Shown one piece after another: positions 4,146 through 5,098 of a DNA stretch of 5,098 nt. The DNA is from Paracoccaceae bacterium (lineage in GTDB: Bacteria; Pseudomonadota; Alphaproteobacteria; Rhodobacterales; Rhodobacteraceae), in assembly GCA_902525995.1 (NCBI GenBank), contig CABZJG010000142.1, forward strand, positions 1 through 5,098. The letters run 5' to 3'. How positions within the stretch are numbered: position 1 is the stretch's first letter; each line of letters opens with the position of its first letter. Under the pieces are notes generated by a model. It saw only the letters and a program-made list of their open reading frames with translations. It had not been told where the DNA came from and searched no databases. The position numbers and the translations under genes were made by a program.

Positions 4146-5098
4146 ATGAAAAAAGTAATGCGCTGGGGTGTTGTAGGGGCATCAAAATTTGCCCGAACGC
4201 AAATGGTGCCGGCGATGATGCTGGCGCAAAATACCAAGTTTTGCGCTTTGGCCACATCAAGTTCTGAAAAAGCTGCGCCTTTTCAGGCAATTGAACCCGA
4301 TTTAAAGGTCTATGCTGACTATGACGCGCTGCTGGCGGATCCAGAGATAGATGCGCTTTATATTCCGCTTCCCAATCAATTGCATGTGGAATGGTGCAAA
4401 AAAGGACTGGCTGCAGGCAAGCATGTTTTGTGTGAGAAGCCAATTGCAATGCGGGCCGAAGACATTGAAGATCTCATTGCCTGCCGCGACCGCTTGGGGC
4501 TCTTATTGGCCGAAGCCTATATGATTGTGCATCACCCCCAGTGGCAGTACGCGAAAGAGCTTTATCAAAGCGGCGCAATTGGCGCGTTGGTGCAGGTGGA
4601 CGGGGTTTTTTCCTATAACAACAGCGCAGATCCCAACAATATCCGAAACCGGCCAGAAACCGGCGGCGGCAGCCTGCCGGATATCGGTGTGTATACCATG
4701 GGCGCCGCGCGTTTTGTGACCGAAGAAGAACCGGTTGAAATCGTCGATGCCAATATCAGTTGGCAAAATGATGTAGATGTCTGGGCGGCGGTCAGCGCCA
4801 GGTTCTCATCGTTTCACTTCAATGGCACCACATCGATGCGCATGGCGCCGCGCCAAGAGATGAATTTTCATGGTACCAAGGGTTTGATCCGCCTGACCGC
4901 CCCGTTCAATCCTTCGGTCTTTTCACAAGCTGAGGTCGCGTTGCATTCTGCTGATATGGTGGTGTCAACCAAGCGATATCCAGCGGAAAATCACTACGTG
5001 AACCAACTTCAAGCCTTTCGCGCATCCGCTTTTGAGGGCACGCCCTATAGCTGCCCGTTAGAATTTTCCCAAGGCACCCAGAGAATGATTGATATGGC
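4146..5098 (+). CDS. Gfo/Idh/MocA-family NAD(P)-dependent oxidoreductase (3' partial)
   Basis: The frame is open for 317 codons and leaves the window uninterrupted; the family is usually about 320-340 residues, so only the tail is missing. A Rossmann fold opens at RWGVVGASKFA (6-16), followed by IPLPNQLHVEWCKKGLAAGK (73-92). The family motif CEKP is at 96-99 with the catalytic lysine K98. The C-terminal substrate domain has GGGSLPDIGVYTMGAARF (173-190), where D179 and Y183 take the places of the usual GG-x-x-x-D-x-x-x-H motif. The tyrosine variant is typical of the glucose-fructose oxidoreductase, D-xylose 1-dehydrogenase and dimeric dihydrodiol dehydrogenase branch, so a sugar or diol substrate is likely but not identified. 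ATG 4146 is chosen over ATG 4158 because AGGG ends eight bases upstream; the ATG at 4141 stops after one codon. It follows rpoH by 60 bp on the same strand and may be read through from it. Confidence 0.92.
   Translation, partial: MKKVMRWGVVGASKFARTQMVPAMMLAQNTKFCALATSSSEKAAPFQAIEPDLKVYADYDALLADPEIDALYIPLPNQLHVEWCKKGLAAGKHVLCEKPIAMRAEDIEDLIACRDRLGLLLAEAYMIVHHPQWQYAKELYQSGAIGALVQVDGVFSYNNSADPNNIRNRPETGGGSLPDIGVYTMGAARFVTEEEPVEIVDANISWQNDVDVWAAVSARFSSFHFNGTTSMRMAPRQEMNFHGTKGLIRLTAPFNPSVFSQAEVALHSADMVVSTKRYPAENHYVNQLQAFRASAFEGTPYSCPLEFSQGTQRMIDM

Noticed and set aside
4144..4766. Two minus-strand open frames (4144-4449, 4503-4766) and one small plus frame (4525-4719)
   Set aside because: All overlap the Gfo/Idh/MocA gene, whose Rossmann, CEKP and GGGSLPDIGVY motifs are continuous in the main frame.
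1..5098. A new defence, mobile or biosynthetic system
   Set aside because: Every long coding region belongs to a known housekeeping or widespread family, and composition is even across the window, with no integrase, transposase, attachment repeat or array.

Overview
The window looks like a piece of core chromosome from an alphaproteobacterium, most likely a marine Roseobacter-type member of the Rhodobacteraceae with moderate GC content. The reasons are the alphaproteobacterial form of ThyX (RHRTANVNEYS motif), a Rhodobacteraceae-type DUF6476 membrane protein next to rluD, and rluD next to rpoH. GANTC, the alphaproteobacterial CcrM methylation site, is also scarce: only three occur by eye in 5.1 kb. 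The species cannot be fixed from sequence alone. I see no insertion sequence, CRISPR array, phage gene, tRNA or rRNA.

Layout. Bases 2-127 hold the C-terminal 41 codons of an unrecognised gene (+). It converges on a glyoxalase I gene, gloA (585-157, -). A 222-bp divergent spacer (586-807) separates gloA from thyX (808-1716, +). The spacer carries a possible 30-codon small ORF, a strong 9-bp hairpin and two GANTC sites just upstream of thyX. thyX converges, 9 bp apart, on a small membrane protein of the DUF6476 family (2025-1726, -). That gene is divergent from an RluD-type 23S rRNA pseudouridine synthase (2024-3058, +), and the two start codons overlap by two bases inside one CATG. A 127-bp AT-rich spacer then leads to rpoH, the heat-shock sigma factor (3186-4085, +). 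After it comes a Gfo/Idh/MocA-family oxidoreductase (4146 to the window end, +), whose Shine-Dalgarno lies in the 3' arm of a hairpin.

Roles. gloA detoxifies methylglyoxal. thyX makes dTMP for DNA synthesis. rluD modifies 23S rRNA during ribosome maturation. rpoH directs the heat-shock regulon. The last gene is a sugar- or diol-type dehydrogenase of unknown substrate. These do not form one pathway. The window is a housekeeping region, and I found no convincing new multi-gene system. What merits a second look is regulatory: the overlapping divergent starts, the paired GANTC sites at thyX, the CtrA-like tandem repeat before rpoH, the SD-sequestering hairpin after rpoH, and the small ORF with nested inverted repeats before thyX.
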